The notes under the pieces are model-generated. The model worked only from the letters and a program-made list of their open reading frames with translations. It ran no database searches and was not told the origin of the DNA. From NCBI RefSeq assembly GCF_036013525.1, contig NZ_CP107853.1, positions 7,874,001 to 7,938,000 on the forward strand: DNA of 64,000 nucleotides, written 5' to 3'. A program made the position numbers and the translations under genes. Shown here piece by piece: positions 24,808-33,475 of the stretch (the stretch's first letter is position 1; every line of letters starts with the position of its first letter). Source of the DNA: Nonomuraea sp. NBC_00507 (GTDB lineage Bacteria > Actinomycetota > Actinomycetes > Streptosporangiales > Streptosporangiaceae).

Positions 24808-25743
24808 CTATGCCACAGCGGCCCTCAGCAGGCCCGTTGACGCTTGCCGCTTCTCGATCATCTGATGCTCGAATGTGACAGGCGGCAGCCCGTCGTTGGC
24901 ACTGTGCCTGCGCTTGACGTTGTAGAAGTCTGCGATCCAGGTCGCAATCTTCAGCCGGGCCTCCGCCCGGGTGCGGAAGCGGTGCCGGTATACGAACTCG
25001 ACCTTCAGCGTGCTGTTGAGCGACTCGGCGGCTCCGTTGTCGAGCGCGCACCCGACCCGGCCCATGGACTGCACCACTCTGTGCTTCCGGCATTCGGCCT
25101 GGTAGCGGGCAGCGGTGTACTCCGATCCACGATCCGAGTGGAAGATCACCCCGTCCACGTCACCACCGCGCGTGACCACGGCCATCTGCAGTGAGGCGAC
25201 CGTCAGCGCCGCGTCATGGTGCTCGGACATGGCGTAGCCGAGCAGCCGGCGGGAGAACAGGTCCTCAACCGAGGCCAAGTACAGCGGCCCCTCATCGGTG
25301 CGGATCATCGTGACGTCGCCGACCCACAGCACGTCCGCAGCGACCGCGGTGAACTTCCGCCGCACCAGATCCGGCGCGGCCGGCCGCTTGCCCTGACGGG
25401 TCAGCGAGCGCGGCTTCTTCGGCCTCCGCCCGGCCAAGCCGAGTTCGGCCATCCGCTTGGCCACGGTGTTCTCCGACAGCTTCCAGCCCTCGGACCTCAG
25501 GTCCTGGGTGATGCGCGGCGACCCGTAGGTGCCACCGGAGGCGGCGAAGTGCCGGTTGATCTCCTCGTCCAGATGGACGCGCCGCTCTTCCCGAGCTGTT
25601 GGCCTCCGGTTCTTCCATTTGTAGAACCACGAGGGCGATACTCCCAGCGCACGGAAACAGATCGTGTGGGGGACACCAAACTCGGCCCTTTGGGACTCGA
25701 TGAACTCCACCACAGTTATCGGTTCAGCGAGTCCTTGACCCAT
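24808..25743 (-). CDS. IS3-family transposase OrfB (DDE integrase)
   Basis: A 311-residue rve-type catalytic subunit. HTH_21 region GGTYGSPRITQDLRSEGWKL is followed by the DDE core: first Asp in VLWVGDVTMIRTDEG, second in GVIFHSDRGSEYTAARYQ, and Glu in DNGAAESLNSTLKVEF. It starts with ATG 25743 inside orfA, overlapping by 28 bp in the -1 frame, so it can be made alone or as an OrfAB fusion by frameshifting. Confidence 0.93.
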   Translation of the reverse strand: MGQGLAEPITVVEFIESQRAEFGVPHTICFRALGVSPSWFYKWKNRRPTAREERRVHLDEEINRHFAASGGTYGSPRITQDLRSEGWKLSENTVAKRMAELGLAGRRPKKPRSLTRQGKRPAAPDLVRRKFTAVAADVLWVGDVTMIRTDEGPLYLASVEDLFSRRLLGYAMSEHHDAALTVASLQMAVVTRGGDVDGVIFHSDRGSEYTAARYQAECRKHRVVQSMGRVGCALDNGAAESLNSTLKVEFVYRHRFRTRAEARLKIATWIADFYNVKRRHSANDGLPPVTFEHQMIEKRQASTGLLRAAVA

Positions 25744-26093
25744 AGGACCACGGATCGTTTGAGGACATCACGCTCGTCCTCCAACTCGGCGCGCTCCCTC
25801 TCCCAGGCGGCCTTGTCCTTGGCGTGCTGCTTGACCAGCTCGGCTTTCTCCCGCCGCAGTCGCGCCAGTTCCTCCTGCTCGGACTCCTTCAGCTTGCCGC
25901 CTCCATTGCCGTCGCGCCCGACCTGCCCTGTTGAGTGCCGGTCCATCTGCACCCAGTTGTACAGCGTGTACTCGTTGATACCCAGATCCCGCGCTATGTG
26001 CGCGACGGGTTTGCCGGTCTCCTTGACGATCCTCACCGCCCCAGCCCGGAACTCCGGATCAAAGCGACGCCTCGTGGTTCCTGCCACGACCAA
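25716..26093 (-). CDS. IS3-family transposase OrfA (helix-turn-helix subunit)
   Basis: A 125-residue DNA-binding subunit. The HTH_Tnp_1 domain reads RRRFDPEFRAGAVRIVKETG and VAHIARDLGINEYTLYNWVQ, followed by a leucine-zipper-like coiled coil (EEELARL region through LEDERDVLKRSVVLWV). Its stop lies within orfB, and the -1 phase relation fits programmed frameshifting seen in the family. Confidence 0.92.
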   Translation of the reverse strand: MVVAGTTRRRFDPEFRAGAVRIVKETGKPVAHIARDLGINEYTLYNWVQMDRHSTGQVGRDGNGGGKLKESEQEELARLRREKAELVKQHAKDKAAWERERAELEDERDVLKRSVVLWVKDSLNR

Positions 26094-26138
26094 ACCTCTC
26101 TTGGTTCGGTCTCCACGCTACGAGGGGAAGCCCACACC

Positions 26139-28508
26139 TCCAACCCGGTAACCCTCGCCCAGGCCACCACCTGGACCGACGCCACCACCACCGTCAACCT
26201 CGCCCAAGGCGACAACCCACTCAAGATCACACTCACCCAGGCCAGCGGCACACTCGGCATCGACTACATCGAGATCACCGCACAAACGGCAGGTGCGGCG
26301 GCACAGCGTGCCGAGACGAACTCGGTGCAGACAGCGGACTCTGGCCCAGAAGTCTGCACATCCAAGGCCGCCGCAGTCTCGTTCACCACCCCCGGTACAC
26401 CGCCGCCGGATCAGCTGGAGGACGTCCGGCACCTGACGCTGGGCAAGGACAACTTCGTCATCAAGACTGCCAAAACCGACCCCACAGCCTGCAACGGCAC
26501 ACCGTGCACAGTGGAGGACACGTCCGCCATGCGGATCGGCGGCACTGGCGCCGACAAGACCGCCACCGTGGTGGGCTTCAAGCTGAACGAACTCCCCGAC
26601 GGAGCGGCCGTCTCCGAAGGAATCCTGAAACTTGGCACCCCCACCTGCCCTGCAGGGGCTTGCCCGGCGGACGCGGTCATCACCGCCACACCGCTCAAGA
26701 GCCCGGTCACCGGGGACAGCAAGGGCTCGGACCTGGCGACTGACGCCGACACCTCCACCACGCCGTACTCCCTCCCGCTCGGCGATCCGAGGGCCGACAT
26801 CGCTGGCAGCGAGTACCAATGGCTGCTGCTCACCTCCAACACCGAGGAGGTCCTAACCTTCGGGGAGGCGACCGCTGCCGAACAACCCTCGCTGGCGGTT
26901 ACCTACCTACCTGCCGGACCGCCCGGCAAGGTGCTCAACCTTTCCGCCGCCGGGGGCGACGCCAGCGCCATGGCCAGTTGGGGCCTGCCCGAGTCAAACG
27001 GCAGCGTGGCGCTGCTGGACGGTTATGACGTCGAGGTGGTCGACGACGGGGGAACCGTCGTGAAGACCCTGGAGGTCAAGGACCCGTACGCGGCCATCTC
27101 CGGGCTGGCCAACAACGTGACCTACACCATCAGGGTGCGCGCCAAGACCGCCTACGGGCACAGCGAGTGGGAAGCCGCCACGGCCACGACCAAGCCCGTC
27201 CCACCCCCAGCAAGCAGCGAAACCTCCTGTGTCCTGGAGGCTTCTCCGGGCGTCGCCGCGACGGCGAGCACGGAGTCAGGCAGGCAGGCTTACATCGACC
27301 GGGTCAAGCACTATTTCCAGGCGCAGGACGCCGTGCTTGAGGGTCGCGCCGCGACAATCTGGGATGCCCCCGGCGTCACCCCCGACGCGTCCAATACAGC
27401 GAAGCTGTCCCTGCTCAATGCCGCCTTGGTCGCAGATAGGGAAAGGCTCGAAGCCGCTGGAGTAGTGCGATCCAACTCCGCGGTGACGCTCGACGATGTC
27501 GTGGTGCAGACAGAAAATAACGGCGCGGTCCAAGTGACAGCTAAGGTGACCTGGACCTGGGAAGAAACGCCAGAAGAACAAACGACCGGGTCTGCCTCGG
27601 GTTCCGCCAGAGCAACCGCCGGAACTACTGGCCAAGTTGAGCCCAGCGAGCCCTCGATCTCGATCTTCGTCTTCGATTGGTGCGGTGGCCTGACGATCAT
27701 TGACGTCACCGGGGACGCGGGCGAGGATTCGACGGACTTTCTTGACCCTTGCGGCGGGCTCATTCCTGGAGATTCGGTTCGTGCCGCGGCCGCGGCTGAG
27801 GACGGCACGGAAATTATCTGCACGGGCGCCAATCACGCGGACAGACCCGAATCTTCGGTACCCGGAAAATACGAAACCTTCTCCTGTCATTGCGTATGGT
27901 CGGAGTTCAATGCCCGTGAGGGCAGCACTTGTACCATGAAGATGGCTACTCGCCCAGTGTGGGTCATGAAAGGCATCAAGGTATACGCAGGCGGATCCCT
28001 CGGCTGGACAATTAATCGACAGTCGAGCCCGTTCTACAGGGAATGGCTGAACATCCATACCTTTCACGCCTACGCCAAGGTGGTCACCGAATCGACGCTC
28101 GACGTGGAAAAGCTGCTCACGCGGGATCCTGCCTTCAAAGCGAGGTTCCGGTATGTCCTCAAGAACCTGCAATTGCAGCCCGAGTCCACTGCGTGGTTCA
28201 CAGCGATCGGCGCTAGCGTCTCGTACGATGTCACAGGAGGCAGCATTTCACCGGGTGCGAGCGACAATGCCATGACGAGTAAAGAAGAAATGGGACCCAA
28301 GGGGCGGCGCTTCTGGCGCGATCCGGGGGGAACCGGCGAGAACAGCTTCACCGCTGAATGTACGTCTGCTCTCCTAGTATGCAGTTTCAGAGACGCGAGA
28401 TTGCGCGTCGTCGGCATATTGCATCTCGATAAGTACGTCACAGGTCCCCTTAAATCCAGCGGATCGACTCCGTGGAAGGTGGTAGGGCCCGCCCCAATAG
28501 TTCCATAA
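26139..28508 (+). pseudogene. Large secreted multidomain protein, 3' part
   Basis: Directly after the target duplicate the frame resumes with SNPVTLAQATTWTDATTTVN and GDNPLKITLTQASGTLGIDY, the second half of the carbohydrate-binding module. Then come a DNRLRE-like domain (DNFVIKTAKTDPTACNGTPC), a fibronectin type III domain (GPPGKVLNLSAAGGDASAMA), and a C-terminal region of about 430 residues I cannot assign, with several cysteines (FDWCGGLTIIDV, ETFSCHCVWSEF) and lower GC. The segment lacks its own start and is expected to be silent. Confidence 0.8.
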
Positions 28509-28518
28509 GGGGCTGGCC

Positions 28519-28589
28519 AGCGTGGCTCGCGGTAAATGGCGAGCCACGCTAAAATCAGTCGAGACGGCTCGCAATATCCGCGAGCCGTC
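28519..28589. terminator. Two tandem sequence-related hairpins
   Basis: AGCGTGGCTCGC (28519-28530) pairs perfectly with 28539-28550 across 8 bases, and GACGGCTCGC (28563-28572) pairs perfectly with 28580-28589 across 7 bases. Both share a GGCTCGC/GCGAGCC core. They follow the end of the large broken gene and probably form a double terminator. Confidence 0.7.
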
Positions 28590-28943
28590 CCGACTGGATT
28601 TGTTAACGTCCCATGGCGTTACAGTAAGACTTCCGGGCTGGGTGCCGGATGACCGTAGCGTCCGGGCGGTTGACAACGCCCCGAGCGCAATTCGGCCCGG
28701 GATGGGGTGAGGACGATAGCGGGCCAGGAATCATTCCCCAGTCGCACGGCGCCTTCGACCTTGTCCAACGCAGGTGCGTAACCATAGCATCACCTTCCGT
28801 CGCGAGACTTGGGAGACCAGGATCGCCGCAGCGCTCCAGGCGGCCCGTTGCGGGGAGATATGGTTCGCTCGCAGATGACCGACCGGAAAGTTGTGGGATA
28901 CCTCCATGTCTGAAGAGTGCCGTTCTGGTGTGGGATCGACCCC
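28590..28943. other. Upstream region of the biotin transporter operon
   Basis: No credible gene. This stretch should hold the bioY promoter; I see no convincing biotin-repressor palindrome. A GTTGTGGGATACCTCC stretch near 28891 is only a weak promoter candidate. Confidence 0.35.
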
Positions 28944-29552
28944 ATGAAGAATGCAGGCAAGAAGCGCCGGTTCCCCACGGGAGACCTAGCGAGAGTGGCC
29001 GTGTTCGCCGCGTTGATCGCGGTGTTCGGACTGGCGGGTTCGGTCAGCCCCTTTGGCAACCTGGTCCCGATCACGCTGCAGACGCTCGGCGTGATGTTGG
29101 CAGGTGCGATCCTTGGCACGTGGCGGGGCGCGCTGGCCGTCGCGGTACTGCTCATCCTGGTCGCGGCGGGCCTGCCACTGCTGGCAGGCGGGCGCGGCGG
29201 GCTGGCGTTCTTCGCCGGGCCGTCGGCCGGGTGGCTCATCGGCTGGATACCCGGGGCCGCGGTGACCGGCTGGCTCGTTGAGCGCGGCGGGCGCAACCCG
29301 GGGATCATCCGGCTCGTGGTGGCGTGCCTGGTGGGCGGCGTCGGGGTGGTGTACCTGTTCGGCATTCCCGTGCAGACTCTGATCACGGGGGTGTCGCTGC
29401 GCACGACGGCGCTGGCCTCCACCGTGTTCCTACCCGGCGACCTGATCAAGGCGGTGCTGGCATCGGTGGTGGCCAGGGGAGCGCAGCGGGCCTATCCGCT
29501 CGCAGTGCCCGCCGTGTACCGCGAGCGGCTGCACGCCACGTGGGGGCGTTGA
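28944..29552 (+). CDS. bioY: BioY biotin-binding S component of an ECF transporter
   Basis: A 202-residue membrane protein with six hydrophobic segments. Family landmarks are GSVSPFGNLVPITLQTLGVM, AGLPLLAGGRGGLAFFAGPS and FLPGDLIKAVLASVVA. BioY binds biotin at the membrane and works with the BioM/BioN energising module. ATG 28944 is chosen because it begins the basic leader before the first helix. The stop lies 7 bp before the AMP-ligase gene, and the bioM/bioN genes are in the same operon. Confidence 0.92.
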   Translation: MKNAGKKRRFPTGDLARVAVFAALIAVFGLAGSVSPFGNLVPITLQTLGVMLAGAILGTWRGALAVAVLLILVAAGLPLLAGGRGGLAFFAGPSAGWLIGWIPGAAVTGWLVERGGRNPGIIRLVVACLVGGVGVVYLFGIPVQTLITGVSLRTTALASTVFLPGDLIKAVLASVVARGAQRAYPLAVPAVYRERLHATWGR

Positions 29553-29559
29553 CCCGTAC

Positions 29560-30927
29560 ATGCCGGTAGCAGAACACGTCAGGCGGCACGCCGCCGCCCG
29601 CCCCGACATGGTGGCAGTGCGCGGGCCGCACGGCGAGCTCACCTACGGCGAACTCGCGCACGACATCAGCGGCGCCGCCCGGCACCTGCTCGGCAGAGGC
29701 GTGCGCGCCGGGTCGCTCGTCGCGATCGGGGTGGCCGATCCGGTCGCCTTGCTGGTGGCCGTGCTGGCCGCGGACCTGGCCGGCGCGACGCCGCTGGTGG
29801 GCGATCACGCCTGGGACCGGCGGCGGTGGGCGCGGATGACCGGCACGACCACGGTGGACCTCCTGGTCGACGCGCCACTGCCGGACGAGCCTGGCCCCGC
29901 CGTCGAGCACGTGGCGGCGCCCGGCGACCTGGCGTGGGCGTGTTTCAGCTCGGGCAGCACGGGCCGCCCGCGTGCCGTCGTCCGCACGCGGGCCTCGTGG
30001 ACGGCGTCGTTCCCGCACCTCGGCGAGCTGGCCGGGATGGCGCCCGACGACGTCGTGCTGGTCCCCGGTCCGCTGTCGTCCTCCCTGTACGCCTTCGCGG
30101 CCGTGCACGCCCTGGCCACCGGCGCGACGGCCGTCGTGCCCGGCCGCTGGCCCGCAGGATCGCTGCCCGCCCACCTCGACCAGGCCACGGTCGTGCACCT
30201 GGTGCCGCACCTGCTGCCTGCCGTACTCGCCCGGCCAGGCGCGCTGCGTACGGTCGTGGCCGGCGGCGCGGCGCTCGACCCCCGGGGGCGAGCGGCGGCG
30301 GCGCGGGCCGGGGTGCGGATCGTGTCGTATTACGGGGCCACCGAGCTCTCGTTCGTCGCGGCCGACGCCGACGGGGGTGGGTTGCGTCCCTTTCCTGGCG
30401 TCGAGATCGAGGTCAGGACCGCTCCCGGGAGCGCACTGGGGGAGGTGTGGGCCCGTTCGCCCTGGCTGGCCGAGGGTTACCTGGGCGAGGCGGCGGGTCC
30501 CCTGCGGCGCGACGGTGACGGTTGGATGACCGTGGGCGACGTGGCGCACCCGTACCGGGCAGGAGAGGTATTGCGGCTGCGCGGGCGTGGCGACGGCGCG
30601 ATCCAGACCGGCGGCGCCACCGTCGTGCCCGAAGACGTCGAGGAGGTGCTGAGGAAGGTGCCCGGCGTGGGGGACATCGTGGTGATCGGCTCGCCCCACC
30701 CGTCACTGGGCTCGATCGTCACGGCCATCCTGGAGGCCGACGGGGACGCGCCGCCGCCACGGGCGCTGCTGGAGGCGGTGGCCAGGAGCGGGCTGGACGT
30801 GGCGCAACGGCCGCGCCGCTGGTACGCGGTGCCGAGCCTGCCGCGCACCCAGGCGGGCAAGCCCGCGCGTGCCCTGGTCGCGGCCCGCATGGCCGCCGGC
30901 GACCCCGACCTGCGGCGGCTGACCTGA
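29560..30927 (+). CDS. Class I adenylate-forming acyl-CoA ligase
   Basis: A 455-residue AMP-binding enzyme, somewhat short for the family. The P-loop-like motif is WACFSSGSTGRPRAVVRTRA, the A5 motif is VSYYGATELSFVAA, and the hinge/A8 region is GDGWMTVGDVAHP with LRGRGDGAIQTGGATVVPED. The catalytic C-terminal lysine is probably in RTQAGKPARALVA. It forms an acyl-adenylate and usually an acyl-CoA. Its position between bioY and a thiolase homologue suggests a biotin-related acid such as biotin itself or pimelate, but this is inference. Confidence 0.85.
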   Translation: MPVAEHVRRHAAARPDMVAVRGPHGELTYGELAHDISGAARHLLGRGVRAGSLVAIGVADPVALLVAVLAADLAGATPLVGDHAWDRRRWARMTGTTTVDLLVDAPLPDEPGPAVEHVAAPGDLAWACFSSGSTGRPRAVVRTRASWTASFPHLGELAGMAPDDVVLVPGPLSSSLYAFAAVHALATGATAVVPGRWPAGSLPAHLDQATVVHLVPHLLPAVLARPGALRTVVAGGAALDPRGRAAAARAGVRIVSYYGATELSFVAADADGGGLRPFPGVEIEVRTAPGSALGEVWARSPWLAEGYLGEAAGPLRRDGDGWMTVGDVAHPYRAGEVLRLRGRGDGAIQTGGATVVPEDVEEVLRKVPGVGDIVVIGSPHPSLGSIVTAILEADGDAPPPRALLEAVARSGLDVAQRPRRWYAVPSLPRTQAGKPARALVAARMAAGDPDLRRLT

Positions 30928-30928
30928 C

Positions 30929-32092
30929 GTGGCCGGCACCTCCACCGGCGCACCGGCAGGCGGCGACGAGCCGGTCATCGTGGCCGCTCGGCGCACGCCC
31001 ATCGGCACGGCCGGGCACGCGTACAAGGACCTGACCGTGGACCGGCTCGCAGCGCACGTGATCGAGGCCGTGGCCCGCGACGTCGCCGGCCGGCAGGTGG
31101 ATGACGTGGTGCTGGGCAACTGCATGGGTCCGGGCGGCAACGTGGCCAGGGTGGCGGCGCTGGCGGCCGGGCTGGGGCACGCCGTCCCCGGCGTCACCGT
31201 GGACCGCCAGTGCGGCAGCGGGCTGGCCGCGATCCTGCTGGCCGGGCAGGCCGTACGCACCGGGGAGGTGGACCTGGTGATCGCGGGCGGAGCGGAGAGC
31301 GGCTCGACCGCGCCGCTGCGTACCCACCGGGGGGCCGCCGAGCCGTACGCCCGCGCGCCGTTCACGCCCGCCGGCCACCCCGACCCCGACATGGGGCCGG
31401 CCGCCGAGGCACTGGCCGCGGCACGCGGGATCACCCGCGAGCGCCAGGACGCCTATGCCTGCCGCAGCCACGCGGCCGCGCTGGCCGCCTGCGAGGCGGG
31501 CCGGTTCGCCGAGGAGATCGTCCCGGTCGGCGGGCGGGCCGATGATCAGCGGCCGCGACCGCTGCGGCCGTCGTCGCTGGCCCGGCTGCCGGCGGCGTTC
31601 GTGGCGGGCGGTACAGTGACGGCCGGTAATTCCTCCCCGATCAGTGACGGCGCCGCGGCCGTGGCCATCGTGCCCGAGCGGTCGCGCGCGGGCCTGCCGG
31701 GGATGCGGCTGGTGGCCGGGTCTGTCGTCGGGTGCGATCCCGAGCTGCCCGGCTGGGGGCCGGTGCCCGCGGTACGCCGGGTGCTGGAGCGTTCGGGGGT
31801 GGACGTGGCGCGGGTCGCCGCGGTGGAGATCGTGGAGGCGTTCGCGGCGCAGGTGCTGGCCGTCACCGACGCGTTGGGGCTGGACCCGCTGGGCGCCGAC
31901 GGCGAGCGGGTCTGCCCCGACGGCGGTGCGCTGGCGCTGGGCCATCCGTGGGGCGCCAGCGGCGCGGTCGTGGTGACCAGGCTGTTCACCCGGCTCGTCC
32001 GCGCCGGCGCCCCGCCGGGGACGCTTGGCGTGGCCGCGGCGGCGGTCGGCGGCGGCCTCGGCGTGGCCGCCCTGTTCGAAGTGGTGGTATGA
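30929..32092 (+). CDS. Thiolase homologue with altered active site
   Basis: A 387-residue thiolase-fold protein. The nucleophilic Cys95 is present in DRQCGSGLAAILLAG and the catalytic His339 in GGALALGHPWGASGA. However, the NEAFA asparagine is replaced by Val302 (EIVEAFAAQV), and the second catalytic cysteine of the usual CxGGGxG motif is Ala372 (AAAVGGGLGVAALFE). Standard acetyl-CoA acyltransferase chemistry needs that second cysteine as general acid/base, so the reaction may be altered. It starts 1 bp after the ligase stop and its stop overlaps an ATG (ATGA), inside the biotin operon. Confidence 0.88.
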   Translation: MAGTSTGAPAGGDEPVIVAARRTPIGTAGHAYKDLTVDRLAAHVIEAVARDVAGRQVDDVVLGNCMGPGGNVARVAALAAGLGHAVPGVTVDRQCGSGLAAILLAGQAVRTGEVDLVIAGGAESGSTAPLRTHRGAAEPYARAPFTPAGHPDPDMGPAAEALAAARGITRERQDAYACRSHAAALAACEAGRFAEEIVPVGGRADDQRPRPLRPSSLARLPAAFVAGGTVTAGNSSPISDGAAAVAIVPERSRAGLPGMRLVAGSVVGCDPELPGWGPVPAVRRVLERSGVDVARVAAVEIVEAFAAQVLAVTDALGLDPLGADGERVCPDGGALALGHPWGASGAVVVTRLFTRLVRAGAPPGTLGVAAAAVGGGLGVAALFEVVV

Positions 32093-32151
32093 GCGTGATC
32101 GAGTTCGCCGGCGTGCCTGTGCGCCTCGGCCCGGGTGGTGGCGTGAGGTGA
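32089..32151 (+). CDS. 20-codon ORF copying the start of bioM (coupling peptide or duplication scar)
   Basis: ATG 32089 overlaps the thiolase stop (ATGA) and encodes MSVIEFAGVPVRLGPGGGVR, whose VIEFAGVPVRLG mirrors VIEFTDVHVRLG at the start of bioM. Its own stop overlaps the bioM GTG as GTGA. The DNA shows a 53-bp offset partial duplication (32095-32129 versus 32148-32182, 30 of 35 matching). Confidence 0.5.
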   Translation: MSVIEFAGVPVRLGPGGGVR

Positions 32152-32822
32152 TCGAGTTCACTGACGTGCACGTGCGCCTCGGGCTGCGGGACGTGCTGTG
32201 CGGCATCACCGCCTCCCTGCCCGAGCGGCGCGTCGGCGTGGTCGGCGCCAACGGCTCGGGAAAGAGCACGCTGGCCCGCCTGATCAACGGCCTGGCGCTG
32301 CCGACGTCGGGCAGCGTCACCGTGCTCGGCCTGGACACCCGCCGGCACGCCGCGAAGATCAGGCGCGGGGTGGGTTTCCTGTTCACCGACCCGGACGCGC
32401 AGATCGTCATGCCGACGGTGGCCGAGGACGTGGCCTTCTCGCTGCGCCGCAAAGGCCTGCCCCGCGCGGAGGTCGAGCGGCGCGTGGCGGACGTCCTGGC
32501 CAGGTACGGCCTGGCCGGCCACGCCGACCACCCCGCGCACCACCTGTCCGGCGGGCAGAAGCAGCTGCTCGCGCTGTGCTCGGTGATGGTGCTGGAGCCG
32601 GAGGTCCTGGTCATGGACGAGCCGACCACGTTGCTGGACCTGCGCCACTCCCGTCAGGTCGCCACCCTGCTGCGGGAGCTGCCCCAGCAGGTCGTGGTGG
32701 TCAGCCACGACCTGCCGCTGCTGGCCGATTTCGACCGGGTGCTGGTGCTGGACCAGGGCCGCGTCGTCGCCGACGGCACGCCCGGCGAGGCCATCGCCCA
32801 CTACCGCAAGATCATGTCGTGA
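32148..32822 (+). CDS. bioM: ECF transporter ATPase (BioM-like)
   Basis: A 224-residue ABC ATPase. Walker A is GVVGANGSGKSTLARLINGL, the Q loop is in FTDPDAQIVMPTVAEDVAF, the signature is HHLSGGQKQLLALCSVM, Walker B is LEPEVLVMDEPTTLLDL and the switch histidine is VVVVSHDLPLLADF. The FTDPDAQIVMPTV segment is typical of ECF (CbiO/EcfA) ATPases. GTG 32148 is chosen because it aligns the N-terminus with the family; upstream sequence is a frame-shifted copy of the same start. It couples ATP hydrolysis to BioY-mediated biotin import. Confidence 0.9.
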   Translation: MIEFTDVHVRLGLRDVLCGITASLPERRVGVVGANGSGKSTLARLINGLALPTSGSVTVLGLDTRRHAAKIRRGVGFLFTDPDAQIVMPTVAEDVAFSLRRKGLPRAEVERRVADVLARYGLAGHADHPAHHLSGGQKQLLALCSVMVLEPEVLVMDEPTTLLDLRHSRQVATLLRELPQQVVVVSHDLPLLADFDRVLVLDQGRVVADGTPGEAIAHYRKIMS

Positions 32823-33424
32823 ACGGGCTCACCGGCGCGTACGTCCCCGGTGCCTCCCCGCTGCACCGGCTGCCCGCCGGCGCCAAACTGGCCGGGCTGG
32901 CGCTCGCCTGCCCGGTGTTGGTGCTGCTGCGCACGCCGCTCGCCCTGGCGGGCGCCGCCGCCGTCGTGGCCGGGCTGTACGCGGTGTCGCGGGTGGGCGT
33001 GGCGGCGGCCTGGGCGCAGGTACGCCCGGTGCGCTGGTTCGCGGTGGCGCTGTTCGGCATGCAGTGGATCTTCGTGGACCTTTCGGGCGCGGCCACCACG
33101 ACCCTGCGCGTGGTGCTCGCGGTCGCGCTGGCCGGTCTGGTCACGATCACCACCCGCACGTCGGCCATGATGGCCGCGCTGGAACGGTGCCTGGCGCCGG
33201 CCAGGTTCGCCGGGCTGGATCCATTCCGGCTGTCGTTGCTGCTGTCGCTGACCGTGCGCAGCGTGCCTGTCATGGCCGGGCTGGCCACCCGCGTGCGGGA
33301 GGCCCAGCGGGCCAGGGGCGTCGAGCGCAGCCTGCGGGCCTTCGCGGTGCCGATGGTGGTCAGCGCGTTGCGGCATGCCGACGCGCTCGGCGAGGCGCTC
33401 AGCGCCCGAGGTCTGGATGACTGA
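32819..33424 (+). CDS. bioN: ECF transporter transmembrane component (EcfT/BioN-like)
   Basis: A 201-residue membrane protein of the CbiQ/EcfT family. Landmarks are SPLHRLPAGAKLAGLALACP at the N-terminus and the coupling-helix arginine motifs VREAQRARGVERSLR and HADALGEALSARGLDD at the C-terminus. Four or five hydrophobic segments lie between. GTG 32819 overlaps the bioM stop as GTGA. It links BioY to the ATPase. Confidence 0.9.
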   Translation: MNGLTGAYVPGASPLHRLPAGAKLAGLALACPVLVLLRTPLALAGAAAVVAGLYAVSRVGVAAAWAQVRPVRWFAVALFGMQWIFVDLSGAATTTLRVVLAVALAGLVTITTRTSAMMAALERCLAPARFAGLDPFRLSLLLSLTVRSVPVMAGLATRVREAQRARGVERSLRAFAVPMVVSALRHADALGEALSARGLDD

Positions 33425-33475
33425 CCTCCTATCCCAGGCTTGACTTATATAAGCAGTCGCTGAAAGACTGGTGCG

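Larger units (their letters stand above)
24778..26134 (-). mobile_element. IS3-family insertion sequence, 1357 bp, complete
   Basis: The ends are TG...CA with imperfect inverted repeats of 26 bp (24778-24803 and 26109-26134, 19 of 26 matching, sharing TCCCCTC-N4-CGTGGAGAC). A 4-bp target duplication CACC flanks the element (24774-24777 and 26135-26138). It encodes orfA and orfB on the minus strand in the IS3 arrangement. Its ends, duplication and open frames look intact, so it may be recent and active. Confidence 0.92.

Noticed and set aside
28780..28943. Search for a biotin operator or riboswitch upstream of bioY
   Set aside because: No convincing palindrome or conserved RNA structure could be identified by eye.
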